DNA of 64,000 bases. Origin: Opitutaceae bacterium TAV5. GTDB lineage: Bacteria; Verrucomicrobiota; Verrucomicrobiia; Opitutales; Opitutaceae. Under the pieces are notes generated by a model. The model saw nothing but the letters and a program-made list of their open reading frames with translations, did not search any database and was not told where the DNA came from. This document shows, in pieces, positions 41,524 to 51,169 of the stretch; position 1 is the first letter of the stretch, and each line of letters begins with the position of its first letter. Both the position numbers and the translations under genes were made by a program. The DNA lies in assembly GCA_000242935.3 (NCBI GenBank), contig CP007053.1:2713001-2777000 (forward strand), written 5' to 3'.

Positions 41524-44500
41524 CGAGCGGGGAGTTTGAAGGTTTGGGTGGTATTTTGCCGTCCGTCCGCCGTGGTCAGGCGGATACGGAAGGCGGCTGT
41601 TTCATCCTGATCATATGGATACACGCTGAGTTCGTAGGGGGCGCGATCAACGGCGGCTGCGGTGTTTCCTCCCAACAATAGCTCGGCTTTGGAACCGGGT
41701 GGAATTTTGCCGGAGAAGGCGAAATAGAGAGCGTCCTTGCCAAACGGGGAACGGATGCGGAAGGCACGAAGTTGTCCCCACGGATCAGGGAGCGGGTGGG
41801 TTTGCGGGGCGGCAGAATCGGGAAGCGGACGCGGAGGAGAGGCGAATCGCCCGGTGTCGGGTGCGGCGTCGAAGGTGAGGACTGCCCAACCGTTTTTCGG
41901 GAGGCTGATGGTTGCACGCCCGTCAGCATTAAAGGCCTGCTTCATGTCGGTTTCTGCGGTGCGCAGCCGGGCGGACCGGCCAAACTCACCCGCTGCAACA
42001 AAGACGGGAGCGCTAACGGCAGACCGGGACTGGTTGAGGAGGACGAGGTGAAATTTGTCCCGGCTGCGAGCACCGATGTAATCGACCATGCGGGTTTCGA
42101 CGCGGAAACGTTGGCGTGTTTTGTCGAGCCAGGGACGGCAGTTCGTATCGTCAAACACACGGCCTGGTTTTCCGCCATAAATGCGGGCGGAGAACCAGGC
42201 GTAACCTTGCTGCTTTGCATAGGGAAAACTGACGGCTCCGCCTGTGCGCATCTCGGCGTCGGTAAAGAGGTAATCGAGGACCATCGCCAGGTGCACAGGG
42301 ATGTGGTGCCAGTAAAAGGTGTTGATTTCCGGGCCGGTGCGCGGGTAGGCGGGATTCTGGAGCAGGTCGCTGTAATCGGCGATGTAGTAGCCGGGGTAAC
42401 TGCCACCGCGTCCGATGAGCGTGTTGCGGGCGAAGGCGCGTATGTAGTCATCATTCGAATACGCGGCAACGCGCAGGAGATTCGCGGCCCAGACGGAGAG
42501 GAGGATGTTGTGGTAGGAGCCGCTCGCTCCGGCGTTGCGAACGAAGGTGATGGGTTGTTCGAGACCGAGACCGACAGGCGAGACGGTCCAGGCGGGAACG
42601 GTTTTTTCGGGAATCGAAAGCACCGCGCTCTGCCAGTCGCCGAGTTTCGCGCCGGGCTTTTTGGGGAAGCCCAGGCGGCCGACTGTGCCGTCTGGCAGAA
42701 ACCAGACATGGTAGTTGTTGGCGATTTTTCCTCCAGGATGGATGCGAACGAGTTCCGCAGGGGAGGGGGGGGAGGGATGCGTCCACAAGCCGGCGATGGT
42801 GAGTTCTGCGCCGCGCATGGCGGCGTCGAGGTAACGCTGGTCGCGGGTGAGTTCGTAAAGGTCGGGCAAGTCCCACCAGGGTGGGTAAAAGTTACCTGCG
42901 TTGTAAAACGGACCGGCGCCCACAGGCCGTGTTTCGGCAGCGGCGGAGAAGCGCCGGGCAATCCAGGCGTCCGCATCAGCACGGATTTTTGCGAGCAGTT
43001 CCGGCGTGGGAGCGTGCCGGTAGAGCGCGAGCAAATCCGACCACTCGGGGGCGCGACTGGGGGAGCGCGTGACTTTGCGAATGTCGCCTCCGGGAAATGC
43101 GTAATCACGCGCCAGCCACGGATTCGCGCCTTCGCCAAGCAATACGTCAACGCCCTGCCAGACGGCGGAGCTGTAGGGGCGTCTTTCAAAGTCAAGCCCG
43201 GCCTCGTTTTCCCTGACATAACTGGTGTTTTTCAGCCCGAAATGGGTGGAAGGCCGCGTCAGCAAAAACTCCACGGTTGGCAGGACCCGGCGTGCGTAGA
43301 AATCTTCATCGCGCGTCAGGTTTGCCGCGGACAGGTAGGCGAGCGGGGCGGCGTGCGTGGCGGTTTTCACGCTCTCGATGTTGAGCGGCCCCTTGAGGCG
43401 GGCGTCCCAGCCTGCCGCCGTTTCATCGCCCAGCAGGTCCATGAGGTTGAACGCCTGCTCGGTGAGGGACACGGATACGGGTTCGCGGTAATCACGATTC
43501 GCAAAAATCGAGAGGTCGGCCTCGCGCATCGCGGAGGCCCAGGGGCCGGGCGCGGTTATCACCCACCATGAACGCCGCAGTGAGGCCGACTTCGCGACCT
43601 GTGAATCTTCAAAGCCCATGATCGGCGTGAACAATACGGGTTGCGTTCCGCCGTCCGGAGCGGTGAGCGAAAATCCGCAAGCCGAGTTGTCCCGTCCGAA
43701 CCATTTTGGGGATGGGCCAGGCGAGCCAGCCGAACCGCCGCCAGCCGCGTTGTTTTCGGGAATCAGCGTCGCATCGCGCGCGGCGACAACTCCGTGCGTA
43801 ACCAAAACAGCCGTCTCGTCCGCTGTTTTTTTCGTCCCGACTCTGCTTTCGACGACCGCGAGCGGATGCGGAGTTTCGACAGACATGAGCATCATGGGAG
43901 CTTCCGGCAAACGGTGAAATTGAAACAGAGGGGGCAATTGCACCGCGCTGATTTCAGCGGGGCCCGGCGAGGGTCCAGCCGCGAACGCGAGCGAATACCA
44001 GGCCGTTTCCGGCGCGGTGAACACCGCGTCCAACCGGGTCGCATGGCCGTGTTCGGGGAGCGTCCACGTGAGGGTCGCCTCAAGTGGTCGCGCCAGCGTT
44101 TTTGAACCGGCGACGGCGGCAGGCACGGGGTTTGTTTCCCGATAGACAAGCGCGACGGCCCGCTCCGATACGCGTCGCACAGAAACAGGAGCCAGACGCC
44201 GCAAAACGCCAGCGGTCCACGGGTCTTTGGGGTCGCCCTCCGGTTCAATCACACGCGCGCCAATCCGCCAGCGGGTCGTCACCGCGGGTTTCCACATCGC
44301 GAAATAATCATCCGCCAGCAGCGTGCGCCGCGGATTTTTCTCCGAATGCAAAACGAACAGCGGTTCAAGCCCGGCAGTCATTTTCCCGGCGTTCCCCGGC
44401 AGGGAGATTTCGCGCCAGATGCGCGGCGAGCCGTCGGCGGCGCGAACCGTGCGAAAGACCAGCGTGATGTCACCGTTTTTCAAATACAGTGGAGCGGCCA

Positions 44501-45140
44501 GATCGCGTCCGGCGTCAGCGGGGGGAGGAGGGAGGGCTTCGGCGGCATGCGCGCCCTCATAAATACGCTCCGGCTGAACCAGCCTGGCGATGAAGCGCGA
44601 ACGAAAGGCAGTATTGCCGCCTTTCGCGGCGCGGGAATTCGGGTCGAGCGCGGTGCTCGTCAGGATCACCGCATCGCAACGCGCCCAGTTGAGGCCCGCG
44701 TCTTCGATTTCCGCGAGGTGATCGCCCGCTTCAAGCCGCAGCGTGAGCACCTTTTCCCAACGCCAGCCTTCCTGACGGTGCTGGCCGGATTCGCGTCCTC
44801 CAACGCCATCAATCTTTAATAGAAAACGCCGTGTCGCCGGTCCGTTTTTCGGGAAATCGGGAGCCAGTGTCCAAACGTGATAGTCACCCGATTCAGGCAC
44901 GTTGAAGCCGGTAAACGCCACACTGCCTCGCTTGCCTGTCGCACGGATGAACCCGCCCTCTTTCTGCCAGGCGCCAAGGGACACAAATTTCTCCGGTTCC
45001 AGAACCAGCGTATTTTGTTTACTCAGTTTTGGCAGCGGCGAATCCGTCTGCGCGGGGGTTTTACCGGCAAACAATGTAAACAAAAGTGTGCAGAGCAGGG
45101 TACAAGTGCGCAGGGAGTTTCGGCAGGGCAGTCGTGTCAT
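41520..45140 (-). CDS. Large exported protein of unknown family (1206 aa)
   Basis: I do not recognise a family for the whole chain. The signal peptide is [20 protein letters not shown]. An N-terminal beta domain (about residues 40-165: [40 protein letters not shown]) resembles carbohydrate-binding modules found at the N-terminus of exported glycan enzymes. A middle beta region is followed by a large helical part (about 600-960; for example [20 protein letters not shown] and [20 protein letters not shown]) suggestive of an alpha/alpha toroid. The C-terminal part is again beta. This is compatible with a polysaccharide lyase or hydrolase, without an identified active site. First enzyme of the module C operon, downstream of the PEP-CTERM gene. 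Confidence 0.75.
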   Translation of the reverse strand: MTRLPCRNSLRTCTLLCTLLFTLFAGKTPAQTDSPLPKLSKQNTLVLEPEKFVSLGAWQKEGGFIRATGKRGSVAFTGFNVPESGDYHVWTLAPDFPKNGPATRRFLLKIDGVGGRESGQHRQEGWRWEKVLTLRLEAGDHLAEIEDAGLNWARCDAVILTSTALDPNSRAAKGGNTAFRSRFIARLVQPERIYEGAHAAEALPPPPADAGRDLAAPLYLKNGDITLVFRTVRAADGSPRIWREISLPGNAGKMTAGLEPLFVLHSEKNPRRTLLADDYFAMWKPAVTTRWRIGARVIEPEGDPKDPWTAGVLRRLAPVSVRRVSERAVALVYRETNPVPAAVAGSKTLARPLEATLTWTLPEHGHATRLDAVFTAPETAWYSLAFAAGPSPGPAEISAVQLPPLFQFHRLPEAPMMLMSVETPHPLAVVESRVGTKKTADETAVLVTHGVVAARDATLIPENNAAGGGSAGSPGPSPKWFGRDNSACGFSLTAPDGGTQPVLFTPIMGFEDSQVAKSASLRRSWWVITAPGPWASAMREADLSIFANRDYREPVSVSLTEQAFNLMDLLGDETAAGWDARLKGPLNIESVKTATHAAPLAYLSAANLTRDEDFYARRVLPTVEFLLTRPSTHFGLKNTSYVRENEAGLDFERRPYSSAVWQGVDVLLGEGANPWLARDYAFPGGDIRKVTRSPSRAPEWSDLLALYRHAPTPELLAKIRADADAWIARRFSAAAETRPVGAGPFYNAGNFYPPWWDLPDLYELTRDQRYLDAAMRGAELTIAGLWTHPSPPSPAELVRIHPGGKIANNYHVWFLPDGTVGRLGFPKKPGAKLGDWQSAVLSIPEKTVPAWTVSPVGLGLEQPITFVRNAGASGSYHNILLSVWAANLLRVAAYSNDDYIRAFARNTLIGRGGSYPGYYIADYSDLLQNPAYPRTGPEINTFYWHHIPVHLAMVLDYLFTDAEMRTGGAVSFPYAKQQGYAWFSARIYGGKPGRVFDDTNCRPWLDKTRQRFRVETRMVDYIGARSRDKFHLVLLNQSRSAVSAPVFVAAGEFGRSARLRTAETDMKQAFNADGRATISLPKNGWAVLTFDAAPDTGRFASPPRPLPDSAAPQTHPLPDPWGQLRAFRIRSPFGKDALYFAFSGKIPPGSKAELLLGGNTAAAVDRAPYELSVYPYDQDETAAFRIRLTTADGRQNTTQTFKLPAR

Positions 45141-45267
45141 GACAAGAGAAGGGGAAATGGGCAGCGGGGAAGGGGAGGGGGCTCGCTTGCGCGGCGTGGT
45201 TTGGCTTCGCCACGCAAATGCGCACGTTCAACGCTCAACGTCGAACACGCGTGTCTGCGGACGATGT

Positions 45268-46212
45268 TCATCCAGTCCGGCGACCGCGGTGGCGGCAGAA
45301 CAGGATGCCCAGAAACGCAAACACGCCGATGAACGCAGTCGTCACGGCAGGCTCGGGAACAGCGGCGTAGGTGACCGTGAGGTTGGAGAAAGTCAGGGAG
45401 CTGCCGCCGCTGGTTGTGGCAACGTTGCCCAGGGCGATCGCGTTGAATTGTTTGTACCAGGCGTTTGTTTGCGTTGTCTCAATCCACGCCTCGTTTGAGC
45501 CAACGACCGAGGTGATCCGCAACGTGACGCTGGATGCGTCTTCGGAAAGCAGTTCGATGCTCAACGAGCCGGTGATCGTCGCGATACCGCCAGTGGCGAT
45601 GGCGATCGTGTAGTCCGACTGCGCGGAGTGCTCGCCGTGGTCGAGAGTGGCGTAAGCGGAGGAGTTCCACAGATCCGGATAGGAATTGTGCTGGTTTTTC
45701 CTGTAGATGCGGTTGCCCGAGTCGTTTGTGCCGAGGTCAACCCGGAAGCCGGTGGCCTGCTTGAAATAATTTTGGCCATTAAGGTTCGCGGTGCTGTTGC
45801 CCGAGGTTTGCGGGCCGATCCAGTAAAGCCCGGCGCGGAACGCGCGACCCGCCTGGTTGAGACCGGTTCCGGTGAGGGAATAAGAGAGCGTGAGCTTCTT
45901 GCCGACCTCAAGGATCGTCTCGTCAAACTTGGCGATGAAAAAGTCGTAGGTGGCCGAAGAGGCGCCATTGTCGAAGACGAGGTCTTTGCTCGCGGGGTTA
46001 ATCGTCACCGTTCCGCCTTTTCCGCCGCCCGTGGGGGAGGTAGGCAGGAAAACGTTCTGGCCGTTTTCGACGCCACCGGTGAGAACGGCGTCGGGAAGGG
46101 AGAAGAGGGTTTCGACAGCCTGGAGCGAGGGAGCGAGCAGGGAGGACAGGGCTGCGGTGGCGAGGAAGATACGGGGCAACCGGCAGGGTGTAGGTGGAGG
46201 CAACGGGTTCAT
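45268..46212 (-). CDS. PEP-CTERM sorting-domain protein, module C
   Basis: 314-aa exported protein. The signal peptide RIFLATAALSSLLAPSLQA follows a proline-rich N-terminus. The beta-rich domain has ETLFSLPDAVLTGGVENGQN and KKLTLSYSLTGTGLNQ. The sorting signal is VPEPAVTTAFIGVFAFLGIL with a basic tail (CRHRGRRTG). ATG 46212 lies just downstream of a perfect 7-2-7 palindrome (46225-46240), so repressor binding would block its promoter. It is 127 bases upstream of the 1206-aa gene and is probably the first gene of the module C transcript; weak GCGTGG/CCACGC pairing (45194-45215) lies in between. Confidence 0.85.
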   Translation of the reverse strand: MNPLPPPTPCRLPRIFLATAALSSLLAPSLQAVETLFSLPDAVLTGGVENGQNVFLPTSPTGGGKGGTVTINPASKDLVFDNGASSATYDFFIAKFDETILEVGKKLTLSYSLTGTGLNQAGRAFRAGLYWIGPQTSGNSTANLNGQNYFKQATGFRVDLGTNDSGNRIYRKNQHNSYPDLWNSSAYATLDHGEHSAQSDYTIAIATGGIATITGSLSIELLSEDASSVTLRITSVVGSNEAWIETTQTNAWYKQFNAIALGNVATTSGGSSLTFSNLTVTYAAVPEPAVTTAFIGVFAFLGILFCRHRGRRTG

Positions 46213-46224
46213 GTGTCGAAAATT

Positions 46225-46240
46225 TCGTAAAGGTTTACGA
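46225..46240. promoter_or_regulatory. LacI-family operator (TCGTAAA-GG-TTTACGA)
   Basis: A perfect palindrome with 7-base half-sites and a 2-base spacer, directly before the PEP-CTERM ATG and divergent from the lacI-type gene at 46446. It has the same geometry as the module A operator but a different sequence, consistent with a different LacI paralogue. Confidence 0.65.
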
Positions 46241-46395
46241 TATTGCAAGCAAAAATTTTATCCGGAGGGAGCTTTCCCTGTTTTCCGGATCGGGTGTGCG
46301 GGGAACATTGCGAGATCCTTGTCTCGACTCTCCCTCCCGTTCAGCCGGGTACCTCCCGAGATCCGGAACACCCTTGTCTCCGTCGGACGAATTTC

Positions 46396-46424
46396 TTCGT
46401 AAATGAAGTTGTAAACGTTTTTGA
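46396..46424. promoter_or_regulatory. Second candidate operator before module C lacI
   Basis: TTCGTAAATGAAG followed by TTGTAAACGTTTTTGA. The segment 46409-46424 has an AAACGTTT core typical of LacI-family sites, and a CGTAAA half-site like that at 46225 is adjacent. It lies 22 bases before the regulator ATG, so it could mediate autoregulation. Confidence 0.45.
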
Positions 46425-46445
46425 AGATGGATTCTTTACCGGACA

Positions 46446-47594
46446 ATGAAATCGTCCGAATCAGTCGATACCGGGGATGCCGGTCTGGAATGGGAAGCCG
46501 TTACCGGCGTTACGGAGCAGGAAGGGGAACGCAGAGGCCGGACCGGGAACTCCCCCATCGGCATCACGCAGCTCGCCGACGTGCTCGGCATCAGTGTCGG
46601 CACGATCTCGCGCGCGCTGAACAACCGCTACGGGGTCAACCCGAAGACGAAGGCGCGGGTGATCGAGGCGGCGCGGCGTTACGGTTACGTGCCCAATGGC
46701 GCGGCGCGTCAGTTGAAGGCGCGACCATCGTTGATGGTCGGGATGTTTTTCGCGCCGTATTACGGTCCTCAGGGCGAAATCAATCCGGCAGCGCTGGGCA
46801 TCATCGAAGAGTTGCGCGTGTTCATGCGCAGCCAGGGGATGGAGTTGCAGGTGCTGCATTACCGGGGCGATGACGAGGAGCTGAAAATGCAGGCCAAGAC
46901 GGTCAACGTGGGCGTGTTTTTCGGGCATTTCGAGGAGGCATCGTTCGCCGCCGTGGACGCGGTGGGGTTGCCGTCGATCCTGTATTCGAAACGGTCGGTG
47001 TACGCGTCGCAGGTGTGCGTGCTGCCGAGCACGCGGCACTGCGGCAACACGGCGGTGCAGTACCTGGCGGCGCTCGGACACGAACGGATCGCGCTCGTTA
47101 CGGGGCCGCTGGTCGAGACGCCGTTCCAGGGATATCGCGAGGGCTTTGTCGAAGGGATGGCGGAATTCCGGATTCCGGTGCGCAAGGAGTGGCTGATCGC
47201 GCTGCCCGAGGCGCAGTGCAACCGCGACGGGGCGGCAGCGGCGTTGCTGCCTTTGCTGAAAACGAAGAAGGCAACGGCCCGGCCCACGGCGATGGTGTTT
47301 TCTTCGGACTGGCTGGCGCTCGGCGGACGCAAGGCGGCACGCGAGGCGGGCCTGCGCGTGCCGGACGACGTGAGCCTGATCGGCTATGACAACCTGCCGA
47401 TGAGCGCGGAGCTCGATCCGCCGCTGACGACGTTCGACATCCACCTGCCGGATCTCGTGCAGACGATCACCCGGCTGGCGGCGCAGCTTGGCGCACCGCA
47501 GAATCGCGGCACGCCTCCCCCGCAGCACGAAATCCTGATCGTGCCCGACCTGATCAAGCGCGGTTCCTGTGTGTCGTTGCGGCCGGCGCTGTAA
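46446..47594 (+). CDS. LacI family transcriptional regulator, module C
   Basis: 382-aa regulator. The helix-turn-helix (ITQLADVLGISVGTISRALN, about residues 39-58) is preceded by an unusual 37-residue polar extension, so a later start is possible. The hinge is GYVPNGAARQLKARPS. The ligand domain includes YLAALGHERIALVTGP and LIGYDNLPMSAELDPPLTTF, ending IKRGSCVSLRPAL. It is a classical LacI/GalR member, distinct from the module A and B regulators. It is divergent from the module C operon with operators between. A decayed relative of its 3' end lies at 33236-33340. Confidence 0.9.
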   Translation: MKSSESVDTGDAGLEWEAVTGVTEQEGERRGRTGNSPIGITQLADVLGISVGTISRALNNRYGVNPKTKARVIEAARRYGYVPNGAARQLKARPSLMVGMFFAPYYGPQGEINPAALGIIEELRVFMRSQGMELQVLHYRGDDEELKMQAKTVNVGVFFGHFEEASFAAVDAVGLPSILYSKRSVYASQVCVLPSTRHCGNTAVQYLAALGHERIALVTGPLVETPFQGYREGFVEGMAEFRIPVRKEWLIALPEAQCNRDGAAAALLPLLKTKKATARPTAMVFSSDWLALGGRKAAREAGLRVPDDVSLIGYDNLPMSAELDPPLTTFDIHLPDLVQTITRLAAQLGAPQNRGTPPPQHEILIVPDLIKRGSCVSLRPAL

Positions 47595-47633
47595 TTTTCA
47601 GATCTTGACGGATGTGACGCGGAGCGTCGTGGC

Positions 47634-47896
47634 GCGGGCGTCTCGCCCGCAGACGGCGCGGGAGCGCCGCCCCGAGACAAGACTGAGAGGCACCTCCAGA
47701 GATGCAGGCGAGACTACCCGCGCCACACGTAGGGGCTTCGCTTGCGAAGCCCGCGTATGCAGGAGGCGGCATCAATAGGCATGCGCGGGCGTCGCAAGCG
47801 ACGCCCCTACCTGCGGGCGAGACGCCCGCAGAACACGGGCGGGAAGCCCGTGCCACGCGATCCGGCGGCTTCGCCGTCTGCGGGCGAGACGCCCGC
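47634..47896. repeat. Cluster of REP-like hairpins
   Basis: At least six short palindromes in about 260 bases, including GCGGGCG-TCT-CGCCCGC (47634-47650), GGGCTTCG-CTTG-CGAAGCCC (47733-47752), GGGCGTCG-CAAG-CGACGCCC (47787-47806), a CTGCGGGCGAGACGCCCGCAG unit near 47811 and a GCGGGCGAGACGCCCGC unit at 47880-47896. It fills most of the 420-base gap 47595-48014; the remainder (47905-47936) is a single arm of the TTCGCGATCTTCGTGTAA repeat. No gene is seen. Confidence 0.75.
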
Positions 47897-48014
47897 GCCA
47901 CTAATTTCTTCGCGCACTTCGCGATCTTCGTGTAAAATCCAGAACGTTCAGGGAACCGGTATAAGGCGGCGTCCGGGGGCGTTCGGTTTTCAGGTCTTTG
48001 AGTGAGAACCGGCT

Positions 48015-48920
48015 TCAGTTGCCGCCGTGGATGCGGTCGCGGTAGGCGGTGGGGGCTTCGCCGGCGATCTTGCGGAAAACGCGGTTGAACTGCGACAGCG
48101 ACTGGAAACCGGCCTCGAACGCCGCCTCGCTGATCCGCTTGTGCGGGTTGAGCAGCAGGTTCTTGACCTTTTCCACACGCACACGCGCCAGGTAGTCGGT
48201 AAACGTCATGCCCGTGGCCTTCTTGAACATCTTGCAAAAATAGAACGCGCTCATGTTCACGGCCCTGGCCACCTCGTCGAGCGAGAGGTCGTCGGTGTGG
48301 TTGTCGGCGATGAAGGCGCGCGCGCGGGCGATGGTGGGCGATTCGGCGTTCTCCTCGCGTACGGCGAGCTGGTTGCTCAGCGTCGAGAGGTGCTGCGCGA
48401 AAATCGTCAGCAGCCGGAGGATCGAATCGTACTGCTTGCGCGTGACCACCCGCGTCTGGAAATACGCCTCCTCCAAACTCTTGAGATCCACATCGGTGCC
48501 CCATTTCAGGAGCTGGCGGGTGGTTTTGGCGAACTGCTCGTTGTCGGGCTTGTGGAGCAGGATCTGGCCGGTCTGGAGGAAGGCCACGAGGTTTTCCCCC
48601 ACCCGGATCGGCACAGCCGAGTCACACAGGCCGGCAAAACATTTTAACGTTTTCGGCTCCATCTGCGCCTCCTCCTCGACCTTGCGCTGGAGTTGCAGGC
48701 AGGCGGCGCAGGTGTGGTTGGTGGTGGCCATCAGGGCACAGAACGGATTCTCGTTCGGATCCCCATGATGCGGCAGGTCAAAGGCTTCGATCGGGCGGAG
48801 GTTGAGCGGCAGGCCGGTCGTGTCCCGAAACGCCTGCTCGTAATCGCGATAAATCTGCGATCGTTTGAGCTGTTCGACGAGCTCCCTGCTGCGTTTGGCG
48901 GGCGTATCCGATGACGACAT
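48015..48920 (-). CDS. AraC family regulator with PocR-like sensor domain
   Basis: 301-aa regulator. The N-terminal region (about 1-190) resembles the PocR ligand-binding domain: YRDYEQAFRDTTGLPLNLRP, a Cys pair in HTCAACLQL and another in LKCFAGLCD. The C-terminal AraC double helix-turn-helix is LSLDEVARAVNMSAFYFCKM and ISEAAFEAGFQSLSQFNRVF. ATG 48920 is set by domain limits; AGGA lies about 10 bases upstream within a small palindrome AGGATATATCCT (48923-48934). Divergent from ldhA across 114 bases, so it may control that gene. Confidence 0.85.
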   Translation of the reverse strand: MSSSDTPAKRSRELVEQLKRSQIYRDYEQAFRDTTGLPLNLRPIEAFDLPHHGDPNENPFCALMATTNHTCAACLQLQRKVEEEAQMEPKTLKCFAGLCDSAVPIRVGENLVAFLQTGQILLHKPDNEQFAKTTRQLLKWGTDVDLKSLEEAYFQTRVVTRKQYDSILRLLTIFAQHLSTLSNQLAVREENAESPTIARARAFIADNHTDDLSLDEVARAVNMSAFYFCKMFKKATGMTFTDYLARVRVEKVKNLLLNPHKRISEAAFEAGFQSLSQFNRVFRKIAGEAPTAYRDRIHGGN

Positions 48921-48973
48921 AAAGGATATATCCTCGTTTTTTGTCCAAAAATCGGCAACAAAATCTGCACGAT

Positions 48974-49007
48974 GGAAGGCAAATGATACGCCACCTGATA
49001 GCCTTCC
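48974..49007. promoter_or_regulatory. Inverted repeat in the araC-type/ldhA intergenic region
   Basis: GGAAGGC (48974-48980) and GCCTTCC (49001-49007) form a perfect 7-base inverted repeat separated by 20 bases, ending 27 bases before the ldhA ATG. It is a candidate activator or repressor site or a leader hairpin. Confidence 0.4.
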
Positions 49008-49034
49008 CGGTGGAACCCTAATACCCGCTGCCAC

Positions 49035-50066
49035 ATGAAAATTGCTGTTTTTAGCGCAAAATCTTATGACCGGCGCTTTTTCGATGCGGCCAACGTCCGG
49101 CATCGTCACCGGTTGACTTACTTCGAGGCGCGTCTCACGCGCGACACCGTGCCGCTGGCGCACAGTTTTGATGCGATCTGCGTGTTTGTCCACGACCGCC
49201 TCGATGCCGGCGTGCTGGCCCGGCTGGGCGAAGCGGGCATCGGGCTCGTGCTGTTGCGTTCGGCCGGCTACAGCCACGTCGATCTGCGCGCGGCGGCCCG
49301 GCTCGGCATGGTGGTGACGCACGCCGCCGCCTATTCGCCGCATGCCGTGGCCGAGCACGCGGTGGCCCTGATGCTGGCGCTCAACCGGCGCATCGCCCAT
49401 TCGTACATCCGGGTGCGCGAGGGGAATTTTTCCATCGAGGGGCTGCTCGGTTTCAACATGCACGGCAAGACGGCGGCGATCATCGGCGCGGGCAGCATCG
49501 GCGCGATCGTCGGCCGCATCCTCCAGGGATTCGGCTGCCGGGTGCTCGCGCACGATCCCTCGCCCTCGACGGAAGCGGCGGAGTCGGATTTTACGTTCGG
49601 CTCGCTGGAGGAGGTGATTTCGGAGGCGGATATCATTTCGCTGCATTGTCCGCTCGTGCCGGCGACGCGCCACCTCATCAGCCGCGTCACGCTGCCCTGG
49701 TGCAAGCGCGGTACAATGCTGATCAACACCAGCCGCGGCGGACTGATGGACCTGCCGGTGGTGACCGACGCGCTGGAAAACGGCTGTCTCGGTTCGCTCG
49801 GCCTCGATGTCTACGAGGACGAGGCGGGTGTGCTCTTCGAGGATCATTCGCGGCAGGATTCCGGGGACGACGTGTTTTCACGGCTGGTGGCGATGCCCAA
49901 CGTCATCGTCACGGGCCATCAGGGCTTTTTCACGCAGGAGGCGATGGAGGCGATCGCGGAGAGCACGCTGTCGAGCGCCACGGTGTTCGCGTGCGGTGAA
50001 TCATGCCCGCACGCGCTCGCGCCGGCGGTGCCCGCGCGCGGTGGCAGCCACCCGGCGACGGCGTGA
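49035..50066 (+). CDS. ldhA: D-lactate dehydrogenase (LdhA-like)
   Basis: 343-aa NAD-dependent enzyme reducing pyruvate to D-lactate in fermentation. It has the LdhA pattern: MKIAVFSAKSYDRRFFDAAN at the N-terminus, the dinucleotide motif AAIIGAGSIGAIVGRILQGF, catalytic Arg in INTSRGGLMD, Glu in LGLDVYEDEAGVLFED and His in VIVTGHQGFFTQEA. The C-terminal tail after FACGE is slightly longer than usual. Divergent from the PocR/AraC regulator. A 7-base-pair hairpin overlaps its stop codon. Confidence 0.88.
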   Translation: MKIAVFSAKSYDRRFFDAANVRHRHRLTYFEARLTRDTVPLAHSFDAICVFVHDRLDAGVLARLGEAGIGLVLLRSAGYSHVDLRAAARLGMVVTHAAAYSPHAVAEHAVALMLALNRRIAHSYIRVREGNFSIEGLLGFNMHGKTAAIIGAGSIGAIVGRILQGFGCRVLAHDPSPSTEAAESDFTFGSLEEVISEADIISLHCPLVPATRHLISRVTLPWCKRGTMLINTSRGGLMDLPVVTDALENGCLGSLGLDVYEDEAGVLFEDHSRQDSGDDVFSRLVAMPNVIVTGHQGFFTQEAMEAIAESTLSSATVFACGESCPHALAPAVPARGGSHPATA

Positions 50067-50082
50067 GCAGGTCAGCCTGCTC
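50065..50082 (+). terminator. Hairpin at the end of ldhA
   Basis: GAGCAGG-TCAG-CCTGCTC, a perfect 7-base-pair stem with a 4-base loop beginning within the ldhA stop codon. No T-run follows, so it may be a weak terminator or an RNA-stability hairpin. The rest of 50083-50261 is GC-rich with two CCGGCTTCGGGAAA repeats. Confidence 0.4.
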
Positions 50083-50261
50083 CGTCCCGAACCGGCTTCG
50101 GGAAAAAGGAGGGGCGGCGGGGCAGGGGGGGAGCGGCACACCGCCGGGCAATTCTCCCGTTTTCCCGGGCCGGCTTCGGGAAACTCCGGGTCCCTGGCCG
50201 GTTGCCCGGCGTCAGCTTCCCGGAGTTGCGATCATGCCCGAACCGGCGTTCACTCCCGGTC

Positions 50262-50996
50262 ATGCTGTCACTGCAAACCGCCGTGCCTCCCGCCGCCGCT
50301 TCCGTCACGCCTGCCGGCGCAGGACAACCCGCGCCCGCTCCGATCGACGTGCTCGACTGGGGCCGCACCCGCTACGAAGCCGCCTGGCGGGCGCAGGACG
50401 AACTCGTGGCCCGCCGCATTGCCGGCGATGCGTCCGACACGCTCGTGTTCACCGAGCATGAACCCGTTTACACGATCGGCCTGCGCAGCGGCGCCGAACA
50501 ACACCTCGTCTGGCAGGAAGCCGCCCTCGCCGCCGAAGGCATCGAGGTCGTCAAGACCAACCGCGGTGGCGACATCACCTACCACGGTCCCGGCCAGATT
50601 GTCGGTTACCCGATCGTCAGCCTCGCGCCGCGCAAGGACCTGCACGCCTACCTGCGTTTTCTCGAGGAAGTCCTGATCAACAGTGTCGGCGCGCTCGGCC
50701 TCGTGGCCAGCCGCCGCGAGGGCAAGACGGGCATCTGGATCGGCCCGCGCAAGATCGCCGCCATCGGTGTGGCCGTGAAACGCTGGGTCGCGTACCACGG
50801 TTTCGCGCTCAACGTGAACACCCGCCTGCAGCACTTCGGCGGCATCGTCCCCTGCGGCATCTCCGCGACCGACGGCACCGTCACGTCCCTGCAAGCCGAA
50901 CTCGGCCGTGAACACGACATGGACGAGGTCAAAAAACTCCTCGCCGACGAATTCGCCGCCCTCTGGCCCAGGTACCTGGGCGCCGGCGGAGGCTGA
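50262..50996 (+). CDS. lipB: Octanoyltransferase LipB
   Basis: 244-aa enzyme that moves octanoyl groups from acyl carrier protein to lipoyl domains, the first step of lipoate synthesis. Signatures are TNRGGDITYHGPGQIVGYP, the catalytic Lys in RKIAAIGVAV (about 164) and the thioester Cys in GIVPCGIS (about 198). A 25-residue N-terminal extension is poorly conserved; ATG 50262 is chosen over the open frame from 50202. lipA lies 3 kb downstream on the same strand, separated by the sigma-factor pair. Confidence 0.92.
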   Translation: MLSLQTAVPPAAASVTPAGAGQPAPAPIDVLDWGRTRYEAAWRAQDELVARRIAGDASDTLVFTEHEPVYTIGLRSGAEQHLVWQEAALAAEGIEVVKTNRGGDITYHGPGQIVGYPIVSLAPRKDLHAYLRFLEEVLINSVGALGLVASRREGKTGIWIGPRKIAAIGVAVKRWVAYHGFALNVNTRLQHFGGIVPCGISATDGTVTSLQAELGREHDMDEVKKLLADEFAALWPRYLGAGGG

Positions 50997-51020
50997 TTTT
51001 CCTGCCCGGGCCGGAAAAAA

Positions 51021-51104
51021 GCCCACGAAACACACGAAAGGACACGAAAAACGAACCATCGGATTTCTGTCTTTCTTTTCGTGTCCTTTCGCGAGTTTCG
51101 CGGG
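51021..51104. repeat. Long inverted repeat, CACGAAA type
   Basis: The left arm (51021-51050) iterates CCACGAAACA/CACGAAAGGA words, and the right arm (51074-51104) is the near-perfect inverse containing TTTTCGTGTCCTTTCGCG. It has the same architecture as the other iterated-word inverted repeats. It lies between lipB and the sigma-factor gene and could act as a rho-independent-like barrier, though without a clean U-tract. Confidence 0.6.
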
Positions 51105-51169
51105 TCGCCCTTCTGTTTTTTGTCCGGTTTTTTGCTCCGGTGGCTGTTATCCAGACAGCCACGAAACCC

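Noticed and set aside
41772-43571. A 599-codon open frame on the plus strand
   Set aside because: Antisense to the 1206-aa exported protein gene, whose signal peptide and domain pattern support the minus strand.
44877-45332. A possible small plus-strand gene near the 5' end of the 1206-aa gene
   Set aside because: Mostly antisense to that gene and to the intergenic region; Arg-rich composition and no supporting signals.
47634-47896. A possible CRISPR-like array
   Set aside because: Units are self-complementary, differ in sequence and are irregularly spaced; no constant repeat with unique spacers and no cas genes.
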